64,000 bases of DNA from Amycolatopsis xylanica (lineage in GTDB: Bacteria; Actinomycetota; Actinomycetes; Mycobacteriales; Pseudonocardiaceae), in assembly GCF_900107045.1 (NCBI RefSeq), contig NZ_FNON01000007.1, positions 372,001 through 436,000 of the forward strand, given 5' to 3'. Each line of letters opens with the position of its first letter. Position 1 is the first letter of the stretch. A program made the position numbers and the translations under genes. Shown piece after piece: positions 28,043 through 36,371 of this stretch. The notes under the pieces are model-generated. The model was not told the origin of the DNA. It did not search any database and was given only the letters and a program-made list of their open reading frames with translations.

Positions 28043-28987
28043 ATGCGAATTGGGAACTGGGCCAAGCACCCCGTCCTCGTCGCGAGCCGAGCTGTGGTGA
28101 GCACTGCGTGGCTGCGTGAGCTGGGGGTGCCGGGCCGCACGATCACGCGCAGGTGCGAGCCCGGTGGCACCTGGCAGAAGCTCCTGCCCAGGGCGATCCT
28201 GCTCAGCCGGGCCGTGCCCACCGAAGACCAACGCATTGCCGCCGCCCTGATCTACGCGGGTGAGAACGCGATTGTCACCGGGCTTTCGGCACTGCGCCGC
28301 TATGGACTACGCCAGGCTCCCGCGCCGAACCGAGTCCATCTGCTGGCGCCGAGGGGTGCGGTGACCAGCCGGGATTTCGTCGTCATCGAGGCGACAACCC
28401 GCCTTCCTCGGTCTCGCATCCGGATGGACGTTCCGGTCGCGCCGATACCGCGGGCGCTCATCGACGCCGCCCGGCGCCTGTCGAATCCTCGTGCCGTTCA
28501 AGCCATGATGGCCGAGGCGATCCAACGGCGTGACTGCACCGTCGCCGCTTTGGCGCAGGAGCTGGCCGACGGCCCCAAGGTGGGCTCCTCCTTGGCACGG
28601 AAGGCACTCATCCCGCTACTCGACGGTGTTCATTCGGTCGCCGAGGCCGATGCCTGGGAACTTTGGCAGCGCTCAGGGCTCCCGGCCTGCCAATGGAACG
28701 TCAAGATCTTCGACGAGCACGGCAACTTCATCGCCAAGCCCGACGCCTGGTGCCGCAAAGTCGGTTTCGCCTGGGAGATCGACTCACGCGACCACCACTC
28801 AGAAGACGACGACTTCGCGAACACCGTCGCCCGCAACGCCCGCTACGCGGCGGCGGGAATCGTGGTGCTGCAAACCCTCCCCGCCTGGATCAGGTCCGAG
28901 CCGGACAAGGTCATCGCCCAACTCCGCGCCGCCTACGAAGCGGCCGAGCGCCGCCCCTGCCCGAACACCCGCACGCAAGGGTCATGA
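28043..28987 (+). CDS. AbiEi-antitoxin-like / DUF559 domain protein
   Basis: 314 residues. The N-terminal half (STAWLRELGVPGRTITRRC, then an ALRRYGL helix and VHLLAP strand) resembles the winged-helix AbiEi-antitoxin-type domain common in actinobacteria. The C-terminal segment (KPDAWCRKVGFAWEIDSRDH through AGIVVLQTLPAWI) resembles the DUF559/Vsr-like endonuclease fold, with Asp, Glu and Asp in the usual places. Such proteins are abundant in Amycolatopsis-like genomes, usually without a toxin partner, and none is seen here. It is monocistronic, divergent from TetR and followed by a long terminator. The function is unknown. Confidence 0.75.
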   Translation: MRIGNWAKHPVLVASRAVVSTAWLRELGVPGRTITRRCEPGGTWQKLLPRAILLSRAVPTEDQRIAAALIYAGENAIVTGLSALRRYGLRQAPAPNRVHLLAPRGAVTSRDFVVIEATTRLPRSRIRMDVPVAPIPRALIDAARRLSNPRAVQAMMAEAIQRRDCTVAALAQELADGPKVGSSLARKALIPLLDGVHSVAEADAWELWQRSGLPACQWNVKIFDEHGNFIAKPDAWCRKVGFAWEIDSRDHHSEDDDFANTVARNARYAAAGIVVLQTLPAWIRSEPDKVIAQLRAAYEAAERRPCPNTRTQGS

Positions 28988-28988
28988 T

Positions 28989-29035
28989 GTTGTGCAGGGT
29001 TTTCGGCCATTGAGTGGCCGAAAACCCTGCGCAAC
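28989..29035. terminator. Bidirectional terminator between convergent genes
   Basis: A 21-bp stem (28989-29009 with 29015-29035, one T/G wobble) with loop TTGAG, starting two bases after the stop at 28987 and ending 22 nt before the stop of the convergent gene at 29057. The A and T runs in the stem (TTTT and AAAA) suit termination in both directions. Confidence 0.8.
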
Positions 29036-29056
29036 CCAAGCTGGCCCAGCCCAGGA

Positions 29057-30769
29057 CTAAGCCCGCGTCTCGTTCAGGTAGTTGTAGATCGTGTAGCGCG
29101 TGACGTCCAAATGCGCCGCCAGGCTGTCCACGGAGTCTTTGATCAGGAAGAAACCCGCCTCGTCCAGCTCCCGGACCACCGCGGCCTTGTGCACCTTCTT
29201 CATAAGGTCGACCGGGATCCCGGCCTTCCCCACCGCCCGCTCGATCAAGAACCGCTGCAGGCTGTCGACATCCGGCGGGAACGTCTCCCGGGTCGCCGGG
29301 CCCAAAGCGGGCCCAGGCCGCTCGCTGTTGACGCACAAACAGCCCACCGCGACGCCGTTCTCGTCGCGCAGGAACATCGTCGACGACCGGATCGGCCTGC
29401 CGTCGGGACCATGCGTCTCGTAATCGGTGAGGTCGGAAGTCGTCCCCCGGCGCACCAAGCCCAGCAGCAGATCCGTCATCGGCCCGCCCGCGGTCCGGCC
29501 GGTGAGCCCGCCCGCGATGGCGACGATCGAGTCCGGCAACCGCGCCAGATCGTGCAGCACTACCTCATTGCCGGGCCCGAGCATCGTCGCCAGTCCCTCG
29601 ACCGCCGGGATCAAGGCCGTTAATAAGCCATGCGAAGCCTGAGAAGCCGCGAAAGAGACCGCATGCGACACGGGACGCGACAATCCAGCCAAAGCCGAGC
29701 GCACCAGCACTGCCGCACTCGCCGTAGTGGAGGCGTGCGGTGACAGCCGGACGTGCTGCGGACGGACAGTGCACGCGATCCCGTCGCCGGTCAATGCCGC
29801 GCCGACGGCCTCGGCGGGGAAGTCGGGCAGTGTGAAAGCCAGGATCCCGGCCCGCCGATCGACCGCGGACACCACCGTCCCGCCCAGGGACAGCACGACT
29901 TCCTCGAGTTCGCCGACGCGTTCGGCGATACGGCCGGCGATCGCCGTGACGCCCGCTTCTTCGACCAGTTCCAAAGCGGCCGCGAAGGCGCCCGAGGTGA
30001 CCGGGCTGAGGTTGGTGATCGACCAGCTCGCGGCCGTCGACTCGGCGGGGTGGATCTCGTCGTCGAACAGGCCGGGGTCGCGGGCGCCGGTCCAGCCGGA
30101 GAGCACGGGGTCCATTCGCTCCAGCGCGCGGTCCGAGAGGACCACGAAACCCGTGCCCCAGCCCGCGCGCAGCCATTTCTGGCCGCCGACGACGAGCACG
30201 TCGGCCGCCTCCCATGGCGTCTCGATCACGCCGAAGCCCTGGATGCCGTCGACCACCAGTAGCCGGTCGCCGATGACCTCCCGGATGCCGCCGAGGTCGG
30301 CCCGGTAGCCCGTGCGGAAGTCGACCGCGCTCACCGAAACGACCGAAATCTCCGGCGTCAGTGCCGAAGCGACCAGTGACGGGGTGACGGGACCGGCGCC
30401 CAGCGATCGCACGACCACCCGGCCCGCCTGCTCCGCGCGCGCCCACGGGTAAGTGTTCGCCGGGAACTCCGACGGTGAGACGAGCACCTCGCCCGACGAG
30501 TTGAAAGCGGCCTGAAAAAGGCCGGCGCTCGTATTCGGCACCAGCACGACGTGGTCGGTGTCGCTGCCCGCCAAGCGTGCCGCGGCGGCCTTCGCGCGCT
30601 GCTCCTGGCGCATCAGCTCGTCCACTGTGGACGCTCCGGCGCGGGTGGTCTCCTTGAGCAGTTGGGCCGTCGTGTCGAGCACGGCGTGCGAGGGCGGGCC
30701 GAAGCGGGCGAAGTCGAGATACGTGGACGGCTCGTCGAACTGGACCAGATAGTCCGGCGAGATCCTCAT
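29057..30769 (-). CDS. Fusion of a class V PLP-dependent enzyme and a YheO-type PAS-HTH regulator
   Basis: 570 residues in two parts. Residues 1 to about 362 are a fold-type I, class V aminotransferase/desulfurase-like domain: Asp174 and Gln177 in VVDGIQG contact the cofactor and Lys198 in GGQKWLRAGWG is the expected Schiff-base lysine. Residues about 383-485 match the YheO-like PAS domain (GNEVVLHDL, GGLTGRTAGGPMTDLLL, VGCLCVNSE), and about 515-568 the YheO-type helix-turn-helix ending VTRYTIYNYLNE. This resembles MocR regulators in concept but with the opposite order and different families. The gene ends a coupled operon with an amino-acid ABC transporter (4-nt overlap with the ATPase). Two adjacent TTA codons (29621-29626) lie at the domain junction. 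Likely a ligand- and PLP-sensing regulator, or an enzyme-regulator, of the transported amine or amino acid. Confidence 0.85.
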   Translation of the reverse strand: MRISPDYLVQFDEPSTYLDFARFGPPSHAVLDTTAQLLKETTRAGASTVDELMRQEQRAKAAAARLAGSDTDHVVLVPNTSAGLFQAAFNSSGEVLVSPSEFPANTYPWARAEQAGRVVVRSLGAGPVTPSLVASALTPEISVVSVSAVDFRTGYRADLGGIREVIGDRLLVVDGIQGFGVIETPWEAADVLVVGGQKWLRAGWGTGFVVLSDRALERMDPVLSGWTGARDPGLFDDEIHPAESTAASWSITNLSPVTSGAFAAALELVEEAGVTAIAGRIAERVGELEEVVLSLGGTVVSAVDRRAGILAFTLPDFPAEAVGAALTGDGIACTVRPQHVRLSPHASTTASAAVLVRSALAGLSRPVSHAVSFAASQASHGLLTALIPAVEGLATMLGPGNEVVLHDLARLPDSIVAIAGGLTGRTAGGPMTDLLLGLVRRGTTSDLTDYETHGPDGRPIRSSTMFLRDENGVAVGCLCVNSERPGPALGPATRETFPPDVDSLQRFLIERAVGKAGIPVDLMKKVHKAAVVRELDEAGFFLIKDSVDSLAAHLDVTRYTIYNYLNETRA

Positions 30770-31536
30770 GCGGCGAGCACCCGCGCGAGGAACTGCCTGG
30801 TCCGCTCGTGCTTGGGCGCGACGAGCACCTCCGACGGCGGTCCCGTTTCGACGACCGCGCCGTCGGCCATGAAGACCACTTCGTCGGCGGCCTCGCTGGC
30901 GAAGCTCATCTCGTGTGTCACGACCACCATTGTCATCCCCTCCCCCGCGAGGTCACGCATCACCTCGAGCACCTCGCCGACCAGCTCCGGATCCAGCGCG
31001 GACGTCGGCTCGTCGAACAGCATCAGCTTGGGCTTCATCGCGAGCGCACGCGCGATCGCCACCCGCTGCTGCTGCCCGCCGGAGAGCTGGGCCGGGAAGG
31101 CGCCGGCGCGGTGCGCCAGCCCGACCCGGTCGAGCAGCTCCATCGCCGACGCCCGCGCTTCCGCCTGCCGCACGCCCCGGACCCGCGTCGGCCCCTCGAC
31201 GACGTTGTCCAGCACGCTGCGGTGCGCGAACAGGTTGAACCGCTGGAACACCATGCCGATGTCACGCCGCTGCCGCGCGACCTCGCGCTCACGCAGCTCG
31301 TGCAGCTTGCCGCCGCGCAGCTGGAAACCGATCGGTTCACCGTCGACCCAGACCTGGCCGCCGTCGATGGTCTCCAGGTGGTTGACACAGCGCAGGAACG
31401 TGCTCTTCCCGGCGCCGGACGGTCCGAGCAGGCAGACGACCTGTCCTTTGTGGACGTCCAGGTCGATCCCGCGCAGTACCTCCGTGTGCCCGAAACTCTT
31501 GCGCACGCCCACCGCGCGCAGCAACGGCTCAGACAC
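30766..31536 (-). CDS. Polar amino acid ABC transporter, ATP-binding protein
   Basis: 256 residues: Walker A GPSGAGKST (about 39-47), Q-loop Gln in MVFQRFNLF, signature LSGGQQQR, Walker B LMLFDEPTSALD, and the switch His in VVVTHEM. The MVFQRFNLF and HEMSFA motifs are typical of the GlnQ/HisP/ArtP group for polar amino acids. It overlaps the permease gene by 8 nt upstream and the fusion regulator gene by 4 nt downstream. Confidence 0.95.
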   Translation of the reverse strand: MSEPLLRAVGVRKSFGHTEVLRGIDLDVHKGQVVCLLGPSGAGKSTFLRCVNHLETIDGGQVWVDGEPIGFQLRGGKLHELREREVARQRRDIGMVFQRFNLFAHRSVLDNVVEGPTRVRGVRQAEARASAMELLDRVGLAHRAGAFPAQLSGGQQQRVAIARALAMKPKLMLFDEPTSALDPELVGEVLEVMRDLAGEGMTMVVVTHEMSFASEAADEVVFMADGAVVETGPPSEVLVAPKHERTRQFLARVLAA

Positions 31537-32404
31537 TGGCCCTCCTCAGCGGCGCGGTGCGCAACGCCCGCGTCGCGCGTGACCACGGCCCCGAAGCGGT
31601 GCCCGCCTCGAACGACCGCTCCAGATAGTGCTGCCCGACCCCGGCGACGGTCACCACGACCATGTACCAGATCGCGGCCGCCAGCAGCGTTTCCATCACC
31701 AGCAGGTTGTGCGACGAGATGTTGTTGGCCGCATGGATCAGCTCGGTCACGCCGATGACCGAAGCCATCGAGGTGCCCTTGAGCATGTTGATGAAGTCGT
31801 TGCCGGTCGGCGGGATGATCACCCGCATCGCCTGCGGCAGCACCACCCGCCGCAGCGTCGCCGCCGGCGTCATGCCGATCGACTTGGCCGCCTCGGTCTG
31901 TCCACTGTCGACGCTGTTGAGCCCGGCGCGGACGATCTCGGCCATGTACGCGCTTTCGTTGAGCGCCAAGCCGAGCAGCGCCGCCACGAACGCGCTGATC
32001 AGCACGTTCGTCTGCTCATGGATCAAGAACGGGATCGAGATGGTGTCGAAGACGAGCGCGAGGTTATACCAGATCAGGATCTGCAACAGGACCGGCAAGC
32101 CGCGGAACAGCCAGATGTAACCGATCGCGAACCAGCGTGCCACCGGGTTGGCCGAGCGGCGCATCAGCGCGATCACGATCCCGATGACGATGGCGCTGCC
32201 CTGCGCGATCACCGCGAGCACCACGGTGTTGAACAGGCCGACGGCCATCACCCGGTACCAGAGGAACTCCGGCACCGACCCGTACGAGATCTTGGCCTGC
32301 GCCAACGCGAAACCCAGCGCGCCCAGCAGCCCGATGACGACTATCCCGCTGATCCACCGGCCCCAGTGCCGCAGCCGGACGATCGGGTACTCACTTTCCG
32401 CCAT
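31529..32404 (-). CDS. Polar amino acid ABC transporter, permease
   Basis: 291 residues with about five membrane segments and the ABC-coupling EAA loop (EAAKSIGMTPAATLRRVVLP) seen in HisM/ArtQ-type permeases. It is the only permease, so the transporter is probably a homodimer in the membrane. The basic C-terminal tail is longer than usual. It overlaps the binding-protein gene by 14 nt. Confidence 0.95.
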   Translation of the reverse strand: MAESEYPIVRLRHWGRWISGIVVIGLLGALGFALAQAKISYGSVPEFLWYRVMAVGLFNTVVLAVIAQGSAIVIGIVIALMRRSANPVARWFAIGYIWLFRGLPVLLQILIWYNLALVFDTISIPFLIHEQTNVLISAFVAALLGLALNESAYMAEIVRAGLNSVDSGQTEAAKSIGMTPAATLRRVVLPQAMRVIIPPTGNDFINMLKGTSMASVIGVTELIHAANNISSHNLLVMETLLAAAIWYMVVVTVAGVGQHYLERSFEAGTASGPWSRATRALRTAPLRRASV

Positions 32405-33326
32405 TGAGCCCAGCCTGCTTCAGCGCGCCCGACTGGACACCCCACGCGTCCAGGATCTTGCCGTACGTCCCGTCCGCGATCAGCGCCTGCAGCGCGCCGC
32501 GCACGGCTTCGGAAAGTCCCTTGTTCTCCTTGTTGACGCCGATGCCGTACGGGCCGCCGTTGATCGGCTCACCGGCGACGACGTCGAAGAACTGGCCGTC
32601 ACCGGCGGTCTTCGAGATGTAGACGGCGCTCGGGAGGTCGTTGAGCAGCACCGCGACCCGGCCGGTGCGCAGCTGGTTCTGATTCTGCGTGTCGCTGTCG
32701 GTGGCCGTCGCGGTCACCGGCCCCTTGCCCGCCGCGACGCACTTGCCGCTCTGCTCCTCGGCGTACTTCTGGTGGCTCGTGCCCTGCACGACCGCGACCG
32801 CCTTGCCGCACAAGGAATCCGGGCCGGAGATCCCGTCCGGGTTGCCCTTGCGGACCATCATGGTGATGCCGGACTGGAAGTAGTCCACGAAGTCGATCTG
32901 CTTCTGCCGCTCGGCGGTGTCGTTCATCCCGGCCATGGTCAGGTCGATCCGGCCGGACTGCAGGCTGGTGATCAGCGAGCCGAACGCCATGTCCTCGTGC
33001 GCCACGGCCAGGCCCAGCTTCGCGCCGATCGCCTTGGCGAGGTCGACCTCGAAACCGATCGGTGTCTTGCCGTCGGCCGAGTAGAAGTTGTTGGGCGCGG
33101 ACTGGATGTTCGACGCCAGCTTCAGCTTGCCCGCCTGCGTGATCGCGGCGGGCAAACCGGCCGCGACCTGCGGATCCTTCTGGACCGCTTTGACGATCGC
33201 GCTGGTGTCGGGGATCGGGCTGGCGGAGGCGGCCTGCTGGCCGCCTCCCGCGCCGTCCGGGCCACCTCCGCAAGCCGTGACCAGCGACGCCGCCGCGAGC
33301 AGCGCGCACCATCGAACAACAGACAT
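32391..33326 (-). CDS. Polar amino acid ABC transporter, substrate-binding lipoprotein
   Basis: About 311 residues from the ATG at 33326, which has GGAGG five bases upstream; the GTG two codons earlier has no space for a ribosome site. A lipobox LVTAC puts the lipidated Cys at residue 19, followed by a Gly-rich linker and a family 3 solute-binding domain (PIGFEVDLAKAIGAKLG, RIDLTMAGMNDTAERQKQIDF). It captures an amino acid or similar amine outside the cell. The ligand cannot be read from sequence. First gene of a four-gene coupled operon. Confidence 0.93.
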   Translation of the reverse strand: MSVVRWCALLAAASLVTACGGGPDGAGGGQQAASASPIPDTSAIVKAVQKDPQVAAGLPAAITQAGKLKLASNIQSAPNNFYSADGKTPIGFEVDLAKAIGAKLGLAVAHEDMAFGSLITSLQSGRIDLTMAGMNDTAERQKQIDFVDYFQSGITMMVRKGNPDGISGPDSLCGKAVAVVQGTSHQKYAEEQSGKCVAAGKGPVTATATDSDTQNQNQLRTGRVAVLLNDLPSAVYISKTAGDGQFFDVVAGEPINGGPYGIGVNKENKGLSEAVRGALQALIADGTYGKILDAWGVQSGALKQAGLNGGK

Positions 33327-33355
33327 GGCCACCTCCGGGGACTCGATGGCCGCAG

Positions 33356-33395
33356 ACGCTACAACGACGAGTTGAAGACGTCAACAAAATGTTGA
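33356..33395 (-). promoter_or_regulatory. Promoter overlapped by inverted repeats, ABC-transporter operon
   Basis: On the minus strand, TTGACG (33379-33384) and TAGCGT (33356-33361) are 17 bp apart, close to a housekeeping sigma promoter, giving a leader of about 20-25 nt before the ATG. Half-sites GTTGA/TCAAC (33371-33385) and TCAACA-AAA-TGTTGA (33381-33395) form overlapping palindromes across the -35 box. This is a likely operator, plausibly for the YheO-HTH fusion encoded in the same operon. Confidence 0.6.
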
Positions 33396-33481
33396 ATTAA
33401 CCCATTCGGGGGACACAGCGGTCCGGTTCGTGGTTGTTTGTCCCGGCACGTGTTCGACAAGAGAATCTGGGGATTCATCAA

Positions 33482-33718
33482 GTGAAGAAGAAGATCGCGG
33501 CCGCGGCCGTCCTGGGCGCGCTGGCGTCATCGATCGCGGTGGCGCAGCCCGCCTTCGCCGGGGACAGCTGGATAATGAAGCACCAGTGGAACTACCCGGC
33601 TTCCCAAGGCTGGGAGTGCTACTCGGACGGTCAGTGGTACGTGGAAACCCACGGCTTCAAGGCCTACGAGTGCCGGGACAAGGGCTTGTGGGTGGAGCTT
33701 TGGGCCGTCCCGGTTTAG
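33482..33718 (+). CDS. Small secreted aromatic-rich protein
   Basis: 78 residues from a GTG at 33482 with GGGGA 8 nt upstream; a longer frame from 33434 has no ribosome site. A basic start (MKKKIAAAAV) and AQPAFA cleavage site make a Sec signal peptide, leaving about 50 residues with many Trp and Tyr and two Cys (WECY, YECR) that could form one disulfide. No family recognised. The leader sequence AATCTGGGGA also precedes the secreted protein at 45962. Confidence 0.75.
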   Translation: MKKKIAAAAVLGALASSIAVAQPAFAGDSWIMKHQWNYPASQGWECYSDGQWYVETHGFKAYECRDKGLWVELWAVPV

Positions 33719-33739
33719 CGCTCCTTTAGGGTGCGGGGT

Positions 33740-34573
33740 GTGACGGACCACCTGAGCATCCCCACGCCCGCCGGAACCTTCGACGCGATCGCCGCCGGCC
33801 CTGAAGACGGCAGGCCCGTCCTGCTGCTGCATGGCTTTCCCGAGGCGGCGATCGCGTGGGAGGACGTGCTCTACCGCCTCGAGCGCGAAGGAGTCCGCGC
33901 GGTCGCGCCGGACCAGCGTGGCTACTCACCGGGTGTCCGCCCCGAGAACGCCGTCGACTACGGCATCGACGACCTGGTCGGCGACGTGGTCGCGATCGCC
34001 GACGAACTCGGCTGGGGCCGGTTCGACCTGGTCGGCCACGACTGGGGCGCCGCCGTCGCCTGGCACACGGCCGACCAGCACCCCGACCGGCTGCGCACCT
34101 TGACGGCCGTTTCGACGCCACACCCGGCCGCGCTCGCCGAGGCGCACAAGACCGACGAAGACCAGCACCTGCGGTCGCAGTACATGACCGAGTGGCGGCA
34201 GCCGCGCACCACCGAGCGCAAGATGAGCGCGAACAACTTCGAGGCCATCCGGCAGATGTTCGACTACCGCGTGACGCCGGGCCGGATCGCCGAATACATC
34301 CTCCGGCTGTCCGAGCCGGGCGCGCTCACCGCCGCGCTGAACTGGTACCGCGCGGGCAAACCGCACGGCCGGATCGGCAAGATCGACGTCCCCACGCTCT
34401 ACGTGTGGAGCACCGAAGACGTCGCGTTCGGCTCGGTCGCCGCGCTGGACACGGAGAACTGGGTCAGCGCGGCGTACCGCTTCGAGATGTTCGAGGACGT
34501 CTCGCACTGGGTGCTGGAAGAGGTCCCGGACGCACTCACGGCGGTCCTTTTGGAACACCTCGGCGCGCACTAG
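33740..34573 (+). CDS. Alpha/beta hydrolase, epoxide hydrolase-like
   Basis: 277 residues from GTG 33740. HGFP oxyanion motif (31-34), nucleophile Asp101 in GHDWGAAVAW, a later Asp in TEDVAFG and His in VSHWVLEE complete the triad. The Asp nucleophile with HGFP is typical of soluble epoxide hydrolases and related haloalkane dehalogenases; the GHDWG context favours the former. Cytoplasmic, no signal peptide. The substrate is unknown. It could act on an epoxide made by the polyketide monooxygenase about 8 kb away, but nothing in the layout demands that. Confidence 0.85.
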   Translation: MTDHLSIPTPAGTFDAIAAGPEDGRPVLLLHGFPEAAIAWEDVLYRLEREGVRAVAPDQRGYSPGVRPENAVDYGIDDLVGDVVAIADELGWGRFDLVGHDWGAAVAWHTADQHPDRLRTLTAVSTPHPAALAEAHKTDEDQHLRSQYMTEWRQPRTTERKMSANNFEAIRQMFDYRVTPGRIAEYILRLSEPGALTAALNWYRAGKPHGRIGKIDVPTLYVWSTEDVAFGSVAALDTENWVSAAYRFEMFEDVSHWVLEEVPDALTAVLLEHLGAH

Positions 34574-34619
34574 GCTTTCAGTTCTCCGCCGCCGCCGAAC
34601 CGTCGAAGGGTGATTCAGC

Positions 34620-35873
34620 GTGCGCAGATGGCTTTCAGGGCTGCTGGCGGTGGCATTGACGGTGGGCCTGCTGCCCACCGGAATGGCCGAAGCGGCCACG
34701 ACCACGCCGAAAACGGTCGTATTGGACGGCGCCCAGCTCGTCCGGATCAAGCAGAAGCTGAACGGCAAGCCCAACGCGGCGTTGAAGTCGGTGCTCGCGA
34801 AGGCGGACGCCTACCTCACGCAGGGCCCGTGGTCGGTCACCAGCAAGAACCAGACCCCGCCCAGCGGCGACAAGCACGACTACATGAGCCAGGCGCCGTA
34901 CTGGTGGGCGAGCAAGCCCAAGACGCCGGACAACCCCGACGGCTGCCCCTATGTGTCGAAGGACGGCCAGCGCAACCCCGAGGCCGACGCGATCAGCGAC
35001 CACACCACTCGCGCGCAGGCGTGGGAGGCGATCCCGCTGCTGGCGCTGGCCTGGTTCTACACGGGCGACGCAAAGTACGCGAAGCACGCAGAACTGGCCG
35101 TGCGCACGTGGTTCCTCGACGCGGCCACCAAGATGAACCCGAACATGCGGTACTCACAGCGGATCCCCTGCCGCACCGAGGTCCGCGGCACCGGCATCAT
35201 CGACTCGACGCAGTCGTTCAGCTCGGTCGTCGACGCGCTCGCGATCCTCGACTCCGGCGCGCCGGGGTGGACGTCGGGTGACCGCTCCGGCATGAAGACC
35301 TGGCTGACCTCGTACCTGGATTGGATGACGAACAGCCCGCAGGCGAAGGACGAGCTGGCCGCCACCAACAACCACGGCACCTGGCTCGACATGCAGAACG
35401 CGACGATCGCCCTGTATCTCGGGAAGACCGCGCAGGCGAAGGCGATCGTCGAGAGCGTCAAGACCAACCGCATCGCCAAGCAGATCAAGGCCGACGGCAG
35501 CCAGCCTCTGGAACTGTCACGGACGATGTCGTGGCACTACTCGAACTTCAACCTCGCCGCGCTCGGCCGCCTCGCCGAGATCGGCGACCACGTCGGCGTC
35601 AACCTCTGGAAGTACACCGCGCCCAACGGCGCCAGCCTCGTGAAGGCGGTCGACTTCCTCATCCCGGCCGCCGAAAAGGGCGCGCCGGCGTGGCCGTACC
35701 AGCAGATCAACACCTTCGACCGCTGGATCGCGATCGACATCCTGCACGCGGCGGCCGAGGAGGCGAACGACGCCAAGGCCGCGGCCGTGCTGCCGAAGGT
35801 CCCGGCACCGCCGGTCGGTGACCAGTGGCCGGTGCGGCCTGCGGTGATCTCCCTGAATCTGCCGTCGAAGTAG
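34620..35873 (+). CDS. Secreted alginate-lyase-family polysaccharide lyase
   Basis: 417 residues from a GTG start with a Sec signal (cleavage near GMAEA-A). The body is an alpha/alpha-toroid-type lyase: PYWWASKPK, then HTTRAQAWEAIPLLALAW, the NNHGTW motif (catalytic Asn/His region) and the ELSRTMSWHYSNF segment, all typical of the PF05426 alginate lyase family. Expected to cleave an uronate-containing polysaccharide outside the cell; the substrate is not certain to be alginate. One of several secreted carbohydrate-active genes in the region. Confidence 0.85.
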   Translation: MRRWLSGLLAVALTVGLLPTGMAEAATTTPKTVVLDGAQLVRIKQKLNGKPNAALKSVLAKADAYLTQGPWSVTSKNQTPPSGDKHDYMSQAPYWWASKPKTPDNPDGCPYVSKDGQRNPEADAISDHTTRAQAWEAIPLLALAWFYTGDAKYAKHAELAVRTWFLDAATKMNPNMRYSQRIPCRTEVRGTGIIDSTQSFSSVVDALAILDSGAPGWTSGDRSGMKTWLTSYLDWMTNSPQAKDELAATNNHGTWLDMQNATIALYLGKTAQAKAIVESVKTNRIAKQIKADGSQPLELSRTMSWHYSNFNLAALGRLAEIGDHVGVNLWKYTAPNGASLVKAVDFLIPAAEKGAPAWPYQQINTFDRWIAIDILHAAAEEANDAKAAAVLPKVPAPPVGDQWPVRPAVISLNLPSK

Positions 35874-35889
35874 GCCTTAGGGTGGCCGC

Positions 35890-36294
35890 ATGGTCACCAA
35901 TGGACAGGCCCCGACCGACGCACTGCGTGAGTTCTGGAGCGAGCGGCACCTGTGCATGCTCACCACACTCCGGAAGGACGGCACGCCGCACGTGGTGCCG
36001 GTCGGGGTCACCGTGTCCGAGGACTTCTCGACGGCCCGCGTGATCTGCCGCCGGGGCAGCGTCAAGGCCGCCAACGTCCGCCGGGGTGGCTCCGACGGCG
36101 CCACCGTCGCGGTCAGCCAGGTCGAAGGCGGCCGTTGGTCCACTTTGGAGGGTCTCGCGGTCATCCGCGAGGACGCGGACTCCGTCCGTGACGCGGAAAA
36201 CCGTTACGCCGTCCGGTACCACCGGCAGCCGACCCCGAACCCCGAGCGCATCGTCATCGAGATCAAGCTCACCCGCCGCCTCGGCATGGCCTAA
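35890..36294 (+). CDS. PPOX-class FMN/F420-dependent split-barrel protein
   Basis: 134 residues. LCMLTTLRKDGTPHVVPVGV near the N-terminus is the hallmark first strand pair of the pyridoxamine-phosphate-oxidase-like split barrel, with the later RYAVRYHRQPTPNPERIVIEI strand. The short length and motif fit actinobacterial F420- or FMN-binding reductases. The cofactor and substrate cannot be resolved. It ends 5 nt before a large terminator. Confidence 0.85.
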   Translation: MVTNGQAPTDALREFWSERHLCMLTTLRKDGTPHVVPVGVTVSEDFSTARVICRRGSVKAANVRRGGSDGATVAVSQVEGGRWSTLEGLAVIREDADSVRDAENRYAVRYHRQPTPNPERIVIEIKLTRRLGMA

Positions 36295-36299
36295 AAGCT

Positions 36300-36341
36300 C
36301 GTGAATGTTTTGGCCGGTTAGAACCGGCCGGAACACTCACG
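36300..36341. terminator. Bidirectional terminator, CGTGAGTG family
   Basis: A long imperfect stem around CCGGTT-AG-AACCGG, with outer arms CGTGAATG and CACTCACG. It shares its core and outer arms with the terminator at 47967-48012. It starts 5 nt after the stop of the split-barrel gene. Confidence 0.75.
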
Positions 36342-36371
36342 ACCCCTGGTCTCCTGTGGGCAGGCGGTGGG

